Assembly: GCF_003284895.1 (NCBI RefSeq)
Contig: NZ_QMDV01000002.1
Location: 620,001-684,000 of the forward strand
DNA: 64,000 bases
Reading direction: 5' to 3'
DNA from: Pontibacter arcticus
Lineage (GTDB): Bacteria > Bacteroidota > Bacteroidia > Cytophagales > Hymenobacteraceae
Shown here in pieces: positions 33,364-42,452 of this stretch (the first letter of the stretch is position 1; each line of letters begins with the position of its first letter). The notes below the pieces were generated by a model. The model had not been told where the DNA came from. It did not search any database and saw only the letters and a list, made by a program, of their open reading frames with translations. The position numbers were made by a program, and so were the translations under genes.

Positions 33364-35796
33364 ATGCTGAAATACCTGTCGGTGTGGTTGTTTATACTTT
33401 TGCCCTTCGGTATTTCAGCCCAGCAGCTTACTATTTCTGGCACCGTACTAACCCCGGTACGCGAGCCGCTCGAACTTGCCACTGTCGGCATAAAAGGAAC
33501 TACAACCGCCACCCAAACTGATGCTTCCGGCAAGTATAAATTAACGGTTCCAACTACCAGAACTGTGGTGCTGCAGGTGCGTTACCTCGGCTACAAAGAC
33601 CAGGAGCGTTTACTTGAAAGTATAACTCAGAACCAACCGATCGATTTTATACTGGAGCCGGACCCGCGCCAGCTCGGAACAGTAGACGTGGAAGGCCGCA
33701 AAGACCTCTCGTCGCGCGACCAGGTTAGCGTTACCAAACTCGATCCGCGCCAGACCAAAAGCCTGCCTTCTGCCTTCGGCGATTTTAACAAGATCCTGGT
33801 TACACTTCCTGGCGTCAGCAGCAACAATGAGTTATCTTCTACCTACTCGGTGCGCGGCGGCAATTATGACGAAAACCTAGTGTATGTAAACGGCATCGAA
33901 GTATACCGTCCTTTTCTGATCACGGCAGCACAGCAGGAAGGCCTTAGCTTTGTAAACCCCGACCTGGTCAGTAACATCGAATTCTCGTCTGGGGGCTGGC
34001 AACCAAAGTATGGCGATAAGCTCTCGTCGGTGCTGGATATCAAGTATAAACAACCCAAAACATTTGCAGCTTCTGTAACAGGCAGTTTAACAGGCGGCGC
34101 CTTGAATCTGGAGTCGGCCTCAAAAAACAAACGCATTTCGTATCTGCTTGGTGTTCGGCACAAAAACGGGCAATACCTATTGCAGGGTTTGCCCCAGGAC
34201 GGCGACTATCAACCCATATTCTCGGATGCGCAGGCTTTTGTAAGTATTGATCTGTCCAAAGATACGCTGCAACGTGGCCGTACAACCTTAGGAATCTTAG
34301 CCAATTACGCACAGAACAATTACCTGGTAGAACCTACTTCCCAAACTACCACTTTTGGCACGCAGCAAACACCGCTTCGCCTTTTTGTTGGGTTTGATGG
34401 GAGGGAACTGATGGAGTATAAAACAGTACAAAGCGGGTTAAATCTTTCGCATCAGTTTACCCGCAACTTTGTATCTGAACTCATCTTATCAGTGGTACAA
34501 TCCAGGGAGCGCGAATTCCGTGATCTGGAAGCAGGGTACAGGTTGTGCGAACTCGAAAATGGCTTAACCACCTCAGCAGAGTGCCAGCAAATAAGAGGCA
34601 TCGGAAGCCAGTATGACAATGCCCGCAACACCTTGCTGGCAAGAATTCTGACGCTTGAAAACCGGAACAGCCTGCAGTTAAGTGCGCGCAGCCAGTTGCA
34701 GTTTGGCCTTAAAACGAGTTCGGAAAGTATAGAAGACCAACTGGCAGAGTATGGCTTCACGGATTCGGCTGATTTTGTAACGCCTGCTTACTTTCTGAAC
34801 TCCAGCCTCAACCTGAATTCGGTGCGTTTTAACGGATATGTGCAGCATACCTACCAGCTCGATTCGCTTAAAACCCTGACTTATGGCGTACGGATGAGTT
34901 ACTGGGATTTTAACCGGGAATTTACTTTTACGCCTCGCGTTCAGTATTCCTTTATCACGCGCCGGAACCCGGATCTTTCCTTTAAAGCGGCCATCGGTTT
35001 ATACTATCAGCCACCATTTTACCGCGAACTCCGAAACCAGCAAGGCGAACTTAACAAAGAATTGAAAGCCCAACGCTCGCTGCACGCTATCGTAGGTTCG
35101 GATTATTTGTTCACAGCCTGGTCGCGCCCTTTTAAACTGACATCCGAAGTATATTACAAGCACCTCACCAATGTTATTCCTTACGACATTGATAATGTGC
35201 GCCTGCGTTATAATGCCCTTAACAATGCCAAAGCCTATGCTGCCGGCCTCGATCTGCGCGTGAACGGTGAGTTTATTCCGGGTACAGAATCGTGGCTTAG
35301 CCTGGGAATCCTGACAACAAAAGAAAATGTACAGGGAGATTCTGTATCAATTTATACTTCAGGGCAACAGCTGGTAGGCAAGAAGGAGCAAGGCTATATT
35401 CGCAGGCCATCGGACCAGTTACTGAACATCGGTGTTTTCTTTGAAGACCATTTGCCTAACAACCCTACGATCCGCATGAACCTGAATTTGGTGTATGGGA
35501 GCGGTTTGCCGTTTGGGCCGCCACGCAATCCGGAGTATCGCAATGCCTTTGATGGCAAATCGTATAAGCGTGTGGATATTGGCTTTTCGAAGTTGCTGGT
35601 AATTGAAGGCGACCTGGAATCGAAAAACAAAGCTTCGCTTAAAAGCCTTTGGATCGGGCTGGAAGTCCTGAACCTGATCGATGCGCAGAACAGGGTATCA
35701 TACTCGTATGTCGAAGATTTTAACGGGGTAACTTACGCTGTACCCAACTACCTGACCGGGCGCAGGCTTAATGTCCGTTTTATAGCGCGGTTCTAA
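33364..35796 (+). CDS. TonB-dependent receptor with carboxypeptidase-like domain
   Basis: Outer-membrane receptor of 810 residues from MLKYLSVWLFILLPFGISAQ (33364), a signal peptide; the frame stays open upstream into rpe, but that part is shadow. Residues about 25-105 (TISGTVLTPVREPLELATVGIKGTTTATQTDASGKYKL) form the CarboxypepD_reg-like Ig domain usual in Bacteroidota. The plug follows (LPSAFGDFNKILVTLPGVSSNNELSSTYSVRGGNYDENLVYVNGIEVY), then a beta-barrel ending in NVRFIARF. No SusD partner gene is adjacent, so the ligand could be a siderophore, peptide or other. A long terminator follows. Confidence 0.92.
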   Translation: MLKYLSVWLFILLPFGISAQQLTISGTVLTPVREPLELATVGIKGTTTATQTDASGKYKLTVPTTRTVVLQVRYLGYKDQERLLESITQNQPIDFILEPDPRQLGTVDVEGRKDLSSRDQVSVTKLDPRQTKSLPSAFGDFNKILVTLPGVSSNNELSSTYSVRGGNYDENLVYVNGIEVYRPFLITAAQQEGLSFVNPDLVSNIEFSSGGWQPKYGDKLSSVLDIKYKQPKTFAASVTGSLTGGALNLESASKNKRISYLLGVRHKNGQYLLQGLPQDGDYQPIFSDAQAFVSIDLSKDTLQRGRTTLGILANYAQNNYLVEPTSQTTTFGTQQTPLRLFVGFDGRELMEYKTVQSGLNLSHQFTRNFVSELILSVVQSREREFRDLEAGYRLCELENGLTTSAECQQIRGIGSQYDNARNTLLARILTLENRNSLQLSARSQLQFGLKTSSESIEDQLAEYGFTDSADFVTPAYFLNSSLNLNSVRFNGYVQHTYQLDSLKTLTYGVRMSYWDFNREFTFTPRVQYSFITRRNPDLSFKAAIGLYYQPPFYRELRNQQGELNKELKAQRSLHAIVGSDYLFTAWSRPFKLTSEVYYKHLTNVIPYDIDNVRLRYNALNNAKAYAAGLDLRVNGEFIPGTESWLSLGILTTKENVQGDSVSIYTSGQQLVGKKEQGYIRRPSDQLLNIGVFFEDHLPNNPTIRMNLNLVYGSGLPFGPPRNPEYRNAFDGKSYKRVDIGFSKLLVIEGDLESKNKASLKSLWIGLEVLNLIDAQNRVSYSYVEDFNGVTYAVPNYLTGRRLNVRFIARF

Positions 35797-35800
35797 GTAT

Positions 35801-35855
35801 AAAGTATAAACAGAAACGGGCAACCATAAGAGGTTGCCGTTTCTGTTTATACTTT
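35801..35855. terminator. Bidirectional terminator with inverted AAGTATA pair
   Basis: A 24-bp stem (35801-35825 with 35832-35855, one bulged G) with a 6-nt loop between the convergent receptor and DUF2911 genes. The outer ends are AAAGTATAAA and its complement. Confidence 0.9.
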
Positions 35856-35863
35856 CAAAAAGC

Positions 35864-36733
35864 TTAATTCATTTTGTGCTTCTTCCAGTCGTTGTAAGCA
35901 GATTCTATATCCGGTGCGTAGGTTTTATACTCTTCCGGATCGGTGCTACCCAAAGCAATGGCCTTTGCTGTTAAGGTTGCCGCCATCTGGAATTCGTTGT
36001 TCTGGGCATATAACCGGGCTTTAATCCAGTTATTCAAAAATGTCTCTTTTATCGCAATCGATTTGTTGATCCACTCCAGGGCTTCCTGGTGGTGTTGCTT
36101 GCGGGGCAGCATGTATTCAGCGCATTGCGCCAAAGTATACCAATCATCTGGCTTTGCTTTTGCGATGGCCTGCTTGATGTTGGCCAAGGCTTTCTTTTCA
36201 ATTTCGGTCTCAATTGGTACGGATACTTTGGTGCTTTCCCATATCAGGTTCAGGTTGCCAGTATTGGTATTGATCTCAGAAAAATTGAATTGCATAGTTT
36301 CTGTAAAAGTATGCTGTTGCGGCTTCACCGTGAAATAAGCCACATCATCCAGTTCGTTATAGCCTTCCAGACCCCAGAGCGTGGTGTCTTTGTTCAGGAC
36401 GATGTTCCAGGTAGAATCATTATCCGGAATAACAAAAAGCGAGTAGGTTCCGGCCGGTACACGTTCCTGGTTAAAGAAAAGATCATCGGTAAAACTGATC
36501 AGGGTTGCTTCGTTTGCGCCGGCTCTCCAGATTTTGCCATAAGGTACAAGTCCGCCAAAAATCTTTCGTTTTTTTACGCTGGGGGCATGGTAGCGTACTA
36601 TAATATCCGTAAGGCCGATGGTTTGTTTCAGGTAAGCGGCTGGGCTGGCCTGCGGAAGCTGCACCTGTGCTATGCTTTGCCCGAATGGGGTAAAACAGAG
36701 TAAAATAAAGAAGCAAAGGCAAAACTTTTTCAT
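35864..36733 (-). CDS. DUF2911 protein with C-terminal TPR-like helices
   Basis: 289 residues from MKKFCLCFFILLCFTPFGQSIAQ (36733), a signal peptide; the frame is open to 36760. The DUF2911 core is IIVRYHAPSVKKRKIFGGLVPYGKIWRAGANEATLISFTDDLFFNQERVPAGTYSLFVIPD (about 44-103), a beta-sandwich family frequent in Bacteroidota and of unknown role. Residues about 195-285 are helical repeats (WYTLAQCAEYMLPRKQHHQEALEWINKSIAIKETFLNNW). Envelope location is likely. Confidence 0.85.
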   Translation of the reverse strand: MKKFCLCFFILLCFTPFGQSIAQVQLPQASPAAYLKQTIGLTDIIVRYHAPSVKKRKIFGGLVPYGKIWRAGANEATLISFTDDLFFNQERVPAGTYSLFVIPDNDSTWNIVLNKDTTLWGLEGYNELDDVAYFTVKPQQHTFTETMQFNFSEINTNTGNLNLIWESTKVSVPIETEIEKKALANIKQAIAKAKPDDWYTLAQCAEYMLPRKQHHQEALEWINKSIAIKETFLNNWIKARLYAQNNEFQMAATLTAKAIALGSTDPEEYKTYAPDIESAYNDWKKHKMN

Positions 36734-36937
36734 AGTAACCGGGTATATACTTTTGTTCAAATCAGTTTTCTGAAACTAATGGCCTTTAAAAATGATGCCA
36801 TTTAATAGTAAACGCTATGTTTTTTTGTAAAATTATACTTAAAAAACTTTTTAAGCTAATATCAGCCTGAGCAATAGCCTTTTGAAACACTTGGCGTAAT
36901 TAAATACAGCCATTGTGTTAAGGAAATAGCTAAAAAG

Positions 36938-36968
36938 TTTTTTTATCTGAAGAAATCACTTTCCTTTG
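36938..36968 (+). promoter_or_regulatory. Probable promoter of the hisGDCB unit
   Basis: TTTT (36938-36941), 19 bp, then TTCCTTTG (36961-36968), one mismatch each from TTTG-N19-TAnnTTTG. Transcription would start only a few bases before the leader peptide start codon at 36979. Confidence 0.45.
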
Positions 36969-36978
36969 CAGGAAGTTA

Positions 36979-37077
36979 ATGAACACCTCTCTCGTACATA
37001 GCGCTCTTCTTTTGCCGGCCACGCCAGTTGCCGCAGTTGCTGCTGTACATTTTCATCACATCCATCATTCCTCGTAA
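36979..37077 (+). CDS. His-rich leader peptide of hisGDCB
   Basis: A 32-codon ORF ends with HFHHIHHSS and stop at 37075-37077, 113 bp before hisG. Five of seven residues at 24-30 are His. That composition directly upstream of a histidine operon is the mark of a ribosome-mediated attenuation leader: scarce charged tRNA-His stalls the ribosome at 37048-37068 and alters folding of the following RNA. Confidence 0.85.
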   Translation: MNTSLVHSALLLPATPVAAVAAVHFHHIHHSS

Positions 37078-37120
37078 GAGGAATAATAAGATCATATCGC
37101 CCCCGTGGGTTTTGCCCATT

Positions 37121-37155
37121 CGGCCTTTGTTTAAAACAATAGGCTGGTCCTTTTT
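37121..37155 (+). terminator. Candidate attenuator terminator of hisGDCB
   Basis: Stem 37121-37131 with 37135-37146 (one bulged T, one G-U, 3-nt loop), then GTCC and five T (37151-37155). Weaker than the other two attenuators in this window because of the tight loop and the gap before the T-run; another fold is possible. Confidence 0.45.
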
Positions 37156-37190
37156 GTATCTATCTTTTCTATCCTATATTATCAAACCGT

Positions 37191-38042
37191 ATGCTTCGTT
37201 TAGCAATTCAAAAATCCGGACGCTTAAGTGACGATTCGCTTAATTTGATCCGTGAGTGTGGTATTTCTTTCGTTAACAGCTCCCTAAAACTTAAAACAGA
37301 ATCAACTAATTTTCCGCTGGAAATCCTTTTTCTACGCGATGATGACATACCGGGCTATGTAGCTGATGGTGTAGCAGATATCGGAATAGTAGGCGAAAAT
37401 GTTCTGGTAGAAGAAGGCAAGCAGGAACTGGTTGTAGAACGGCTGGGCTTCTCCAAATGCCGTTTATCGCTGGCCGTGCCAAAAGGCACCGACTATACTT
37501 CGCTACAGGACCTGCAGGGCAAAAGCATTGCCACATCCTATCCAAACTTGTTACAGGCTTATTTACAGGAGCAGGGCGTAGAAGCTCACATTCACACCAT
37601 CAGCGGTTCAGTAGAAATTGCGCCAAGTATAGGCCTGGCCGATGCGATCTGCGACATCGTAAGTTCGGGCAGCACCTTAATTAGTAACGGCTTACGCGAA
37701 GTAGAGCGCATCTTTAAATCAGAAGCGGTACTCATCTCTAATAGTAACCTGAGCGAAGAAAAGAAGGAAATACTGGCTAAACTGATGTTCCGGGTGCATG
37801 CCGTACAGCGCGCGCAAAAAGCAAAGTATATCCTGTTAAACGCTCCCAACGACCGCATCGACGAGATCAGCCGCTTACTGCCGGGTGCAAAGTCGCCGTC
37901 CATACTTCCGTTAGCAGAGGAGGGCTGGAGCTCCTTACACTCTGTTGTTAATGAAGATGATTTCTGGGAGATCATTGAGAAGCTTAAAGGTGCCGGTGCA
38001 CAAGGCATCCTGGTTGTTCCGATTGAAAAAATGATCATATAA
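37191..38042 (+). CDS. hisG: ATP phosphoribosyltransferase, long form
   Basis: First step of histidine synthesis: ATP + PRPP to phosphoribosyl-ATP. 283 residues with the C-terminal regulatory domain of the long, HisZ-independent form (about 210-283, including WSSLHSVVNEDDFWEIIEKLKGAGAQGILVVPIEKM). Core motifs: RLAIQKSGRLSDDSL (3-17), DIGIVGENVL (about 63-72) and LADAICDIVSSGSTLISNGL (about 148-167), the PRPP loop. The C-domain usually binds histidine for feedback inhibition. First gene of hisG-D-C-B, behind a His leader. Confidence 0.97.
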   Translation: MLRLAIQKSGRLSDDSLNLIRECGISFVNSSLKLKTESTNFPLEILFLRDDDIPGYVADGVADIGIVGENVLVEEGKQELVVERLGFSKCRLSLAVPKGTDYTSLQDLQGKSIATSYPNLLQAYLQEQGVEAHIHTISGSVEIAPSIGLADAICDIVSSGSTLISNGLREVERIFKSEAVLISNSNLSEEKKEILAKLMFRVHAVQRAQKAKYILLNAPNDRIDEISRLLPGAKSPSILPLAEEGWSSLHSVVNEDDFWEIIEKLKGAGAQGILVVPIEKMII

Positions 38043-38044
38043 CG

Positions 38045-39334
38045 ATGCAGCGTATACTTAACCCGAACCCATCGGAGTGGGCTGCCCTTACCAAACGCCC
38101 CACCCAAAACCTGGAAGACCTGGAGCCCGGCATCCTGGAAACATTTCAGTTGGTAAAAGAAAAGGGCGATGCTGCTTTACGAGAACTTGCAATAAAGTAT
38201 AACGGTGTTATGCTGGATAACCTGCTTGTAACAACAGAAGAAATTGCAGCTGCAGAAGCGCAACTGGAACCTGAACTTAAAAGCGCTATTCTACAAGCTT
38301 ACAGCAACATACAGCTTTTCCATGCGCAGCAAGCCGAGCCCATCAAACAAATCGAAACCATGCCCGGCGTAACCTGCTGGCGCAAAAGTGTTGCCATTGA
38401 GAGAGTTGGTCTTTACATTCCGGGTGGTACGGCTCCGTTGTTTTCTACGCTCCTGATGCTGGGCATACCGGCAAGTATGGCAGGTTGCCAAGATATTATA
38501 CTTTGCACGCCACCATCCAAAGACGGCGCTATACATCCGGCTATACTTTACACGGCTTCGTTACTGAACATTTCACGCATTGTAAAAGCAGGCGGTGCTC
38601 AGGCCATTGCGGCACTTGCATTCGGTACCGAAAGCGTTCCGGCGGTCTACAAGATCTTCGGACCCGGAAACCAGTATGTAACTGTTGCCAAGCAATTGGT
38701 TAGCAAAGCCGGTATTGCCATCGATTTGCCTGCCGGCCCGTCTGAAGTTCTAGTGATTGCCGACGAAACTGCAAACCCGGCTTTTGTAGCAGCAGACCTG
38801 TTGTCGCAGGCAGAGCACGGCCCGGATTCGCAGGTTATACTTTTAACAACTTCTAAAAGTATACTCGACCAGGTAGAAACAGAGCTGAAAGCCCAGCTGG
38901 AAGTATTGCCCCGTAAAGAATTTGCAGCCAAGGCGTTAAGCAACAGTTTAGGAATTGTGTTACGCGATACCGATGCTATGCTGGCCTTTTCTAATCAGTA
39001 TGCACCCGAGCACCTTATACTTTCTATTTCCGATTTCGAAAGTGTACTGGATAAGATCGTAAATGCCGGTTCGGTTTTCCTGGGTAATTACAGCCCTGAA
39101 TCTGCCGGCGATTATGCTTCGGGTACCAATCATACGTTGCCAACAAACGGCTATGCCCGTGCCTATAGTGGTGTTTCATTGGATAGTTTTGTGAAAAAGA
39201 TCACGTTCCAATACATCTCCAGAGAAGGGTTGCAGCAGATTGGCCGCACGATAGAAGTAATGGCCGAAGCAGAAGGATTGCAGGCTCACAAAAATGCAGT
39301 AAGTATCAGGCTAAAAGAGATTTCAGATGTTTAA
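38045..39334 (+). CDS. hisD: Histidinol dehydrogenase
   Basis: Final two oxidations, histidinol to histidine, Zn- and NAD-dependent. 429 residues. Motifs: VGLYIPGGTAPLFSTLLMLGIPA (about 120-142), FGPGNQYVTVAKQLVS (about 205-220), DLPAGPSEVLVIADE, LLSQAEHGPDSQVIL (metal/base residues) and GDYASGTNHTLPTNGYAR (about 357-374). Starts 2 bp after hisG; its end overlaps hisC by 8 bp, indicating translational coupling. Confidence 0.97.
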   Translation: MQRILNPNPSEWAALTKRPTQNLEDLEPGILETFQLVKEKGDAALRELAIKYNGVMLDNLLVTTEEIAAAEAQLEPELKSAILQAYSNIQLFHAQQAEPIKQIETMPGVTCWRKSVAIERVGLYIPGGTAPLFSTLLMLGIPASMAGCQDIILCTPPSKDGAIHPAILYTASLLNISRIVKAGGAQAIAALAFGTESVPAVYKIFGPGNQYVTVAKQLVSKAGIAIDLPAGPSEVLVIADETANPAFVAADLLSQAEHGPDSQVILLTTSKSILDQVETELKAQLEVLPRKEFAAKALSNSLGIVLRDTDAMLAFSNQYAPEHLILSISDFESVLDKIVNAGSVFLGNYSPESAGDYASGTNHTLPTNGYARAYSGVSLDSFVKKITFQYISREGLQQIGRTIEVMAEAEGLQAHKNAVSIRLKEISDV

Positions 39335-40373
39335 CTTAAAGGAAATTATACGCCCGAATGTGCTGAAGATGAAAGCCTATTCTTCGGCACGCGACGAATT
39401 TAAAGGCACTGCAGAAGTGTTTTTGGATGCAAACGAAAATAACCTTGGCAGCCTGGCCGGCGAGAATTATAACCGCTACCCGGACCCGCAGCAAAAGGCC
39501 TTAAAAAGCCGTATCGCTGAAATTAAAGGCGTGCGTCCGGAGCAGATCTTTTTAGGTAATGGCTCTGATGAAGCAATCGATTTGCTGTTCCGGATGGTAT
39601 GTACACCGGGTCAGGACAGCATGCTGCACCTACCGCCCACGTATGGCATGTACGAGGTTTCGGCTAACCTGAACGATGTTCAACTGGATGCCGTGCAGCT
39701 AACTTCTGATTTCCAGATACCGGTGAAAGAAGTACTGGCAAGTATAAAACCTACCACCAAGCTCCTTTTTATTTGCTCGCCAAACAACCCGACAGGCAAC
39801 CTGATCGAGCCTGAAAGTATAGAAACGCTGCTGGATAACTTCGACGGTTTAATTGTGCTGGATGAAGCTTATGCCGATTTTGCAAATGCCGGCAGCTGGA
39901 CAAAACGGCTTGATGAATTCCCGAACCTGGTGATCCTGCAGACTTTTTCGAAAGCATGGGGAATGGCAGGCTTACGCCTTGGTCTGGCCTTTGCTTCCGA
40001 AGAAATAATTAGCTTTTTAAATAAGATCAAGCCTCCTTATAACATCAACGAAGCCACGCAGAAATTGGCTTTGCAAGCGCTTCAGCATACCGAAGGCTTG
40101 TGCGATATGGTGGAAGAAATTGTTCAGGAACGCGAATTGCTGATGCTGGCATTGCCAGGTCTAGCTACTGTTGAGAAGGTTTATCCATCTGATGCCAACT
40201 TCATTTTGATTAAAGTAAAAGATGCAGATGGGCTTTATAATTATCTATTAGACAAAGGTATCGTTGTCCGAAACCGCTCTACCATAAAAGGGTGCGAAGG
40301 CTGTCTGCGCATTTCGGTGGGCACGCTGGAAGAAAACCAACAACTTTTACAAGCAATCTCGGAATTTAGGTAA
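39327..40373 (+). CDS. hisC: Histidinol-phosphate aminotransferase
   Basis: PLP-dependent class I/II aminotransferase converting imidazole-acetol phosphate to histidinol phosphate. 348 residues. FLGNGSDEAIDLLFRMVC (about 72-89), FICSPNNPTGNLIEPESI, VLDEAYADFA and the PLP-lysine motif LQTFSKAWGMAGLRLGLAF (Lys about 209) are present. Overlaps the hisD stop and is followed 16 bp later by hisB. Confidence 0.95.
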   Translation: MFNLKEIIRPNVLKMKAYSSARDEFKGTAEVFLDANENNLGSLAGENYNRYPDPQQKALKSRIAEIKGVRPEQIFLGNGSDEAIDLLFRMVCTPGQDSMLHLPPTYGMYEVSANLNDVQLDAVQLTSDFQIPVKEVLASIKPTTKLLFICSPNNPTGNLIEPESIETLLDNFDGLIVLDEAYADFANAGSWTKRLDEFPNLVILQTFSKAWGMAGLRLGLAFASEEIISFLNKIKPPYNINEATQKLALQALQHTEGLCDMVEEIVQERELLMLALPGLATVEKVYPSDANFILIKVKDADGLYNYLLDKGIVVRNRSTIKGCEGCLRISVGTLEENQQLLQAISEFR

Positions 40374-40389
40374 GCTAACAATCTAACAC

Positions 40390-41484
40390 ATGAAAAAAGT
40401 ATTATTTATAGACCGGGACGGGACGATCCTGGAAGAACCTAAAACCGATTTCCAGGTAGATTCTTTCGAGAAGTTTTCTTTTCTGCCTAAATGCATCAGC
40501 AACCTGGCTAAAATAGCTGCCGAGCTGGAGTTTGAATTAGTGATGGTAACCAATCAGGACGGACTGGGCACAGCATCTTACCCCGAAGAAACTTTTTGGC
40601 CTTACCAGAACAAGATGCTGGAGATCCTGCAAAGTGAAGGTATCGAATTTACAGATATCCTAATCGACCGCAGTTTTGAGCATGAAAACCTGGAGACCCG
40701 CAAACCAGGCATCGGTATGATGACAAAATATTTGTCCGGCGAATATGATCTGGCAAACAGCTATGTGATCGGTGACCGACTGACCGATGTGAAACTGGCT
40801 GAAAACTTAGGTGCAAAAGCCATCTTTATAGGTGAAACGCCTGCGGAAGCAGCGGCGTTGACAACAACCAGTTGGGATGAAATTTATACTTTCCTGAAGC
40901 TGCCGCAACGTACGGCCACCATTCGCCGCCAGACTTCCGAAACCGATATTCTGATCAACCTGAACCTGGACGGGACAGGCAAAATGAACATCATTACCGG
41001 CCTTGGTTTTTTCGACCATATGCTGGAGCAGCTTGGCAAGCACGGCAAACTCGACCTGGATATTCAGGTAAAAGGCGACCTGCACATAGACGAACACCAT
41101 ACCATTGAAGACACAGGCCTTGCGCTAGGGGAAGCATTCTTACAGGCACTCGGCGATAAGAAAGGCATTTACCGTTACGGCTTCTTACTGCCCATGGACG
41201 AAGCGCTGGCACAGGTTGCCATCGATTTTAGCGGGAGGCCGTGGATTGTGTGGGATGCAGAATTTAAGCGGGAGAAAGTAGGAGATATGCCTACCGAAAT
41301 GTTCTTTCACTTTTTCAAATCTTTCAGCGATACCTCCAAATCGAACCTGAACATTAAATCAGAAGGACAAAACGAGCATCATAAGATCGAATCGATTTTT
41401 AAAGCTTTTGCGCACGCTATACGCAATGCTGTGCTCCGTAACCCACAAGACCAAAGTATACCCAGTACGAAAGGTACTTTGTAA
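40390..41484 (+). CDS. hisB: Bifunctional histidinol-phosphatase / imidazoleglycerol-phosphate dehydratase
   Basis: 364 residues in two domains. Residues 1-165 are an HAD phosphatase: [12 protein letters not shown] (5-16, nucleophile DxD), [11 protein letters not shown] (about 53-63) and [17 protein letters not shown]. Residues about 175-364 are the dehydratase, with the Mn-binding motifs [14 protein letters not shown] (about 236-249) and [19 protein letters not shown] (about 330-348). It supplies two pathway steps, so no separate hisN is needed. Last gene of the first his unit, followed by a 22-bp terminator stem. Confidence 0.97.
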   Translation: MKKVLFIDRDGTILEEPKTDFQVDSFEKFSFLPKCISNLAKIAAELEFELVMVTNQDGLGTASYPEETFWPYQNKMLEILQSEGIEFTDILIDRSFEHENLETRKPGIGMMTKYLSGEYDLANSYVIGDRLTDVKLAENLGAKAIFIGETPAEAAALTTTSWDEIYTFLKLPQRTATIRRQTSETDILINLNLDGTGKMNIITGLGFFDHMLEQLGKHGKLDLDIQVKGDLHIDEHHTIEDTGLALGEAFLQALGDKKGIYRYGFLLPMDEALAQVAIDFSGRPWIVWDAEFKREKVGDMPTEMFFHFFKSFSDTSKSNLNIKSEGQNEHHKIESIFKAFAHAIRNAVLRNPQDQSIPSTKGTL

Positions 41485-41490
41485 GAATTG

Positions 41491-41547
41491 AAAGTATAAA
41501 AAGAAAGCCTGCTGTAAAATTAACGGCAGGCTTCCTTTTTATACTTT
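41491..41547. terminator. Bidirectional terminator after hisB
   Basis: Arms 41491-41512 and 41526-41547 pair over 22 bp with one mismatch, 13-nt loop. The outer ends are AAAGTATAAA and its complement. Serves hisB and the convergent 41557 gene. Confidence 0.9.
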
Positions 41548-41556
41548 GTTTAATAT

Positions 41557-41964
41557 TTAAGATACTCTCAACCAGTCTTTTGCCAGGTCAATATCATCGA
41601 AAGTCTTAATTAAATCAGGTCTTTCGGTGTTTTTGATTGTTTTATCAGTAGATAAGCGGCTTAAAATGCTCGGAGAATAGATCCAGGCAAACTGTTTTAA
41701 ACCAGCTTCCTGTAAGGCCGGAAACCATACTTCGCCAACCCATCTGGCAGCTGCCGACCAAATACCTTCTACCAGCGTATTATCATTTACAATCCTGGTA
41801 ACCTTATTCTCCTTTACGTAATACAGTATTTTTTCGCACTCTGCTACTACATTCTGATGTCCTACTATGCCACGCCATTCCACATACAACCAATCATCCT
41901 CCAGGTTCAATTCGATTGTTATGTATGAAGTAGCGTAGAGCAGTATTTTATCGTGCGAATCCAT
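41557..41964 (-). CDS. Hypothetical protein, possibly SpoIIAA/STAS-like
   Basis: 135 residues, soluble. The order YITIELNLEDDWLYVEWRGIVGHQNVVAECEKILYYVKENKVTRIVNDNTLVEG...FAWIYSPSILSRLS suggests a beta-alpha STAS/SpoIIAA-like fold seen in many small Cytophagales proteins. No catalytic motif. It lies alone between the his and trp units on the opposite strand. Function unknown. Confidence 0.65.
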   Translation of the reverse strand: MDSHDKILLYATSYITIELNLEDDWLYVEWRGIVGHQNVVAECEKILYYVKENKVTRIVNDNTLVEGIWSAAARWVGEVWFPALQEAGLKQFAWIYSPSILSRLSTDKTIKNTERPDLIKTFDDIDLAKDWLRVS

Positions 41965-42203
41965 TATGCTTAAATAGTGATTTCAAAACTAAGCATAAAA
42001 CAATTATGAGTCTACTAATTCAGAAAAAAAGGATATTTAATTGGTACGACAACGCGTTTTTAAAGACAAACTCCAAGCTTCATCCAAACATAAAACCAGT
42101 CAATCTGTTAGCTTTTATAGTTGATCTGGCTGCGTGTAGTATAAAGTATAAACTTGATTTGACAGCTTATTGAAATAAAAAATAAAATAAAGTATAAATA
42201 AAG

Positions 42204-42234
42204 TTTGCACTTAACGTATCAGCTTTTACATTTG
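42204..42234 (+). promoter_or_regulatory. Promoter of the trp operon
   Basis: TTTG (42204-42207), exactly 19 bp, then TACATTTG (42227-42234): a perfect match to the Bacteroidota TTTG-N19-TAnnTTTG promoter. The start would be near 42241, about 37 nt before the leader ORF. Confidence 0.8.
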
Positions 42235-42277
42235 TGAAATCGGGGAGTAAAAAAGCCCTGCTCTTAAAACAGAAACA

Positions 42278-42361
42278 ATGGTTCAGAATCTTCATATGGC
42301 ATGGTGGTGGCACGTTACAAAAAGTATCGTGAACAGCCGTGCTATGGATAGGAAGAACTAA
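42278..42361 (+). CDS. trpL: trp operon leader peptide with three Trp codons
   Basis: A 27-codon ORF (MVQNLHMAWWWHVTKSIVNS...) with three consecutive Trp codons at 42302-42310 and stop at 42359-42361. It lies between the trp promoter and a strong terminator, as in classical trp attenuation. The segment 42331-42337 inside the ORF is complementary to the 5' arm of the terminator and can form the antiterminator when the ribosome stalls on Trp codons. Confidence 0.93.
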   Translation: MVQNLHMAWWWHVTKSIVNSRAMDRKN

Positions 42362-42394
42362 ACCGACACCTATATACCATCAAAGGAATTTAAA

Positions 42395-42428
42395 AGCCTG
42401 CTGTTCATCGGAACAGCAGGCTTTTTTT
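42395..42428 (+). terminator. trp attenuator terminator
   Basis: Perfect 12-bp stem (42395-42406 with 42411-42422), loop ATCG, then seven T, 24 bp before trpE. Its 5' arm end GCTGTTC (42400-42406) can instead pair with GAACAGC (42331-42337). Confidence 0.93.
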
Positions 42429-42452
42429 GTTTTTACAGGATTTTGTTAAACC

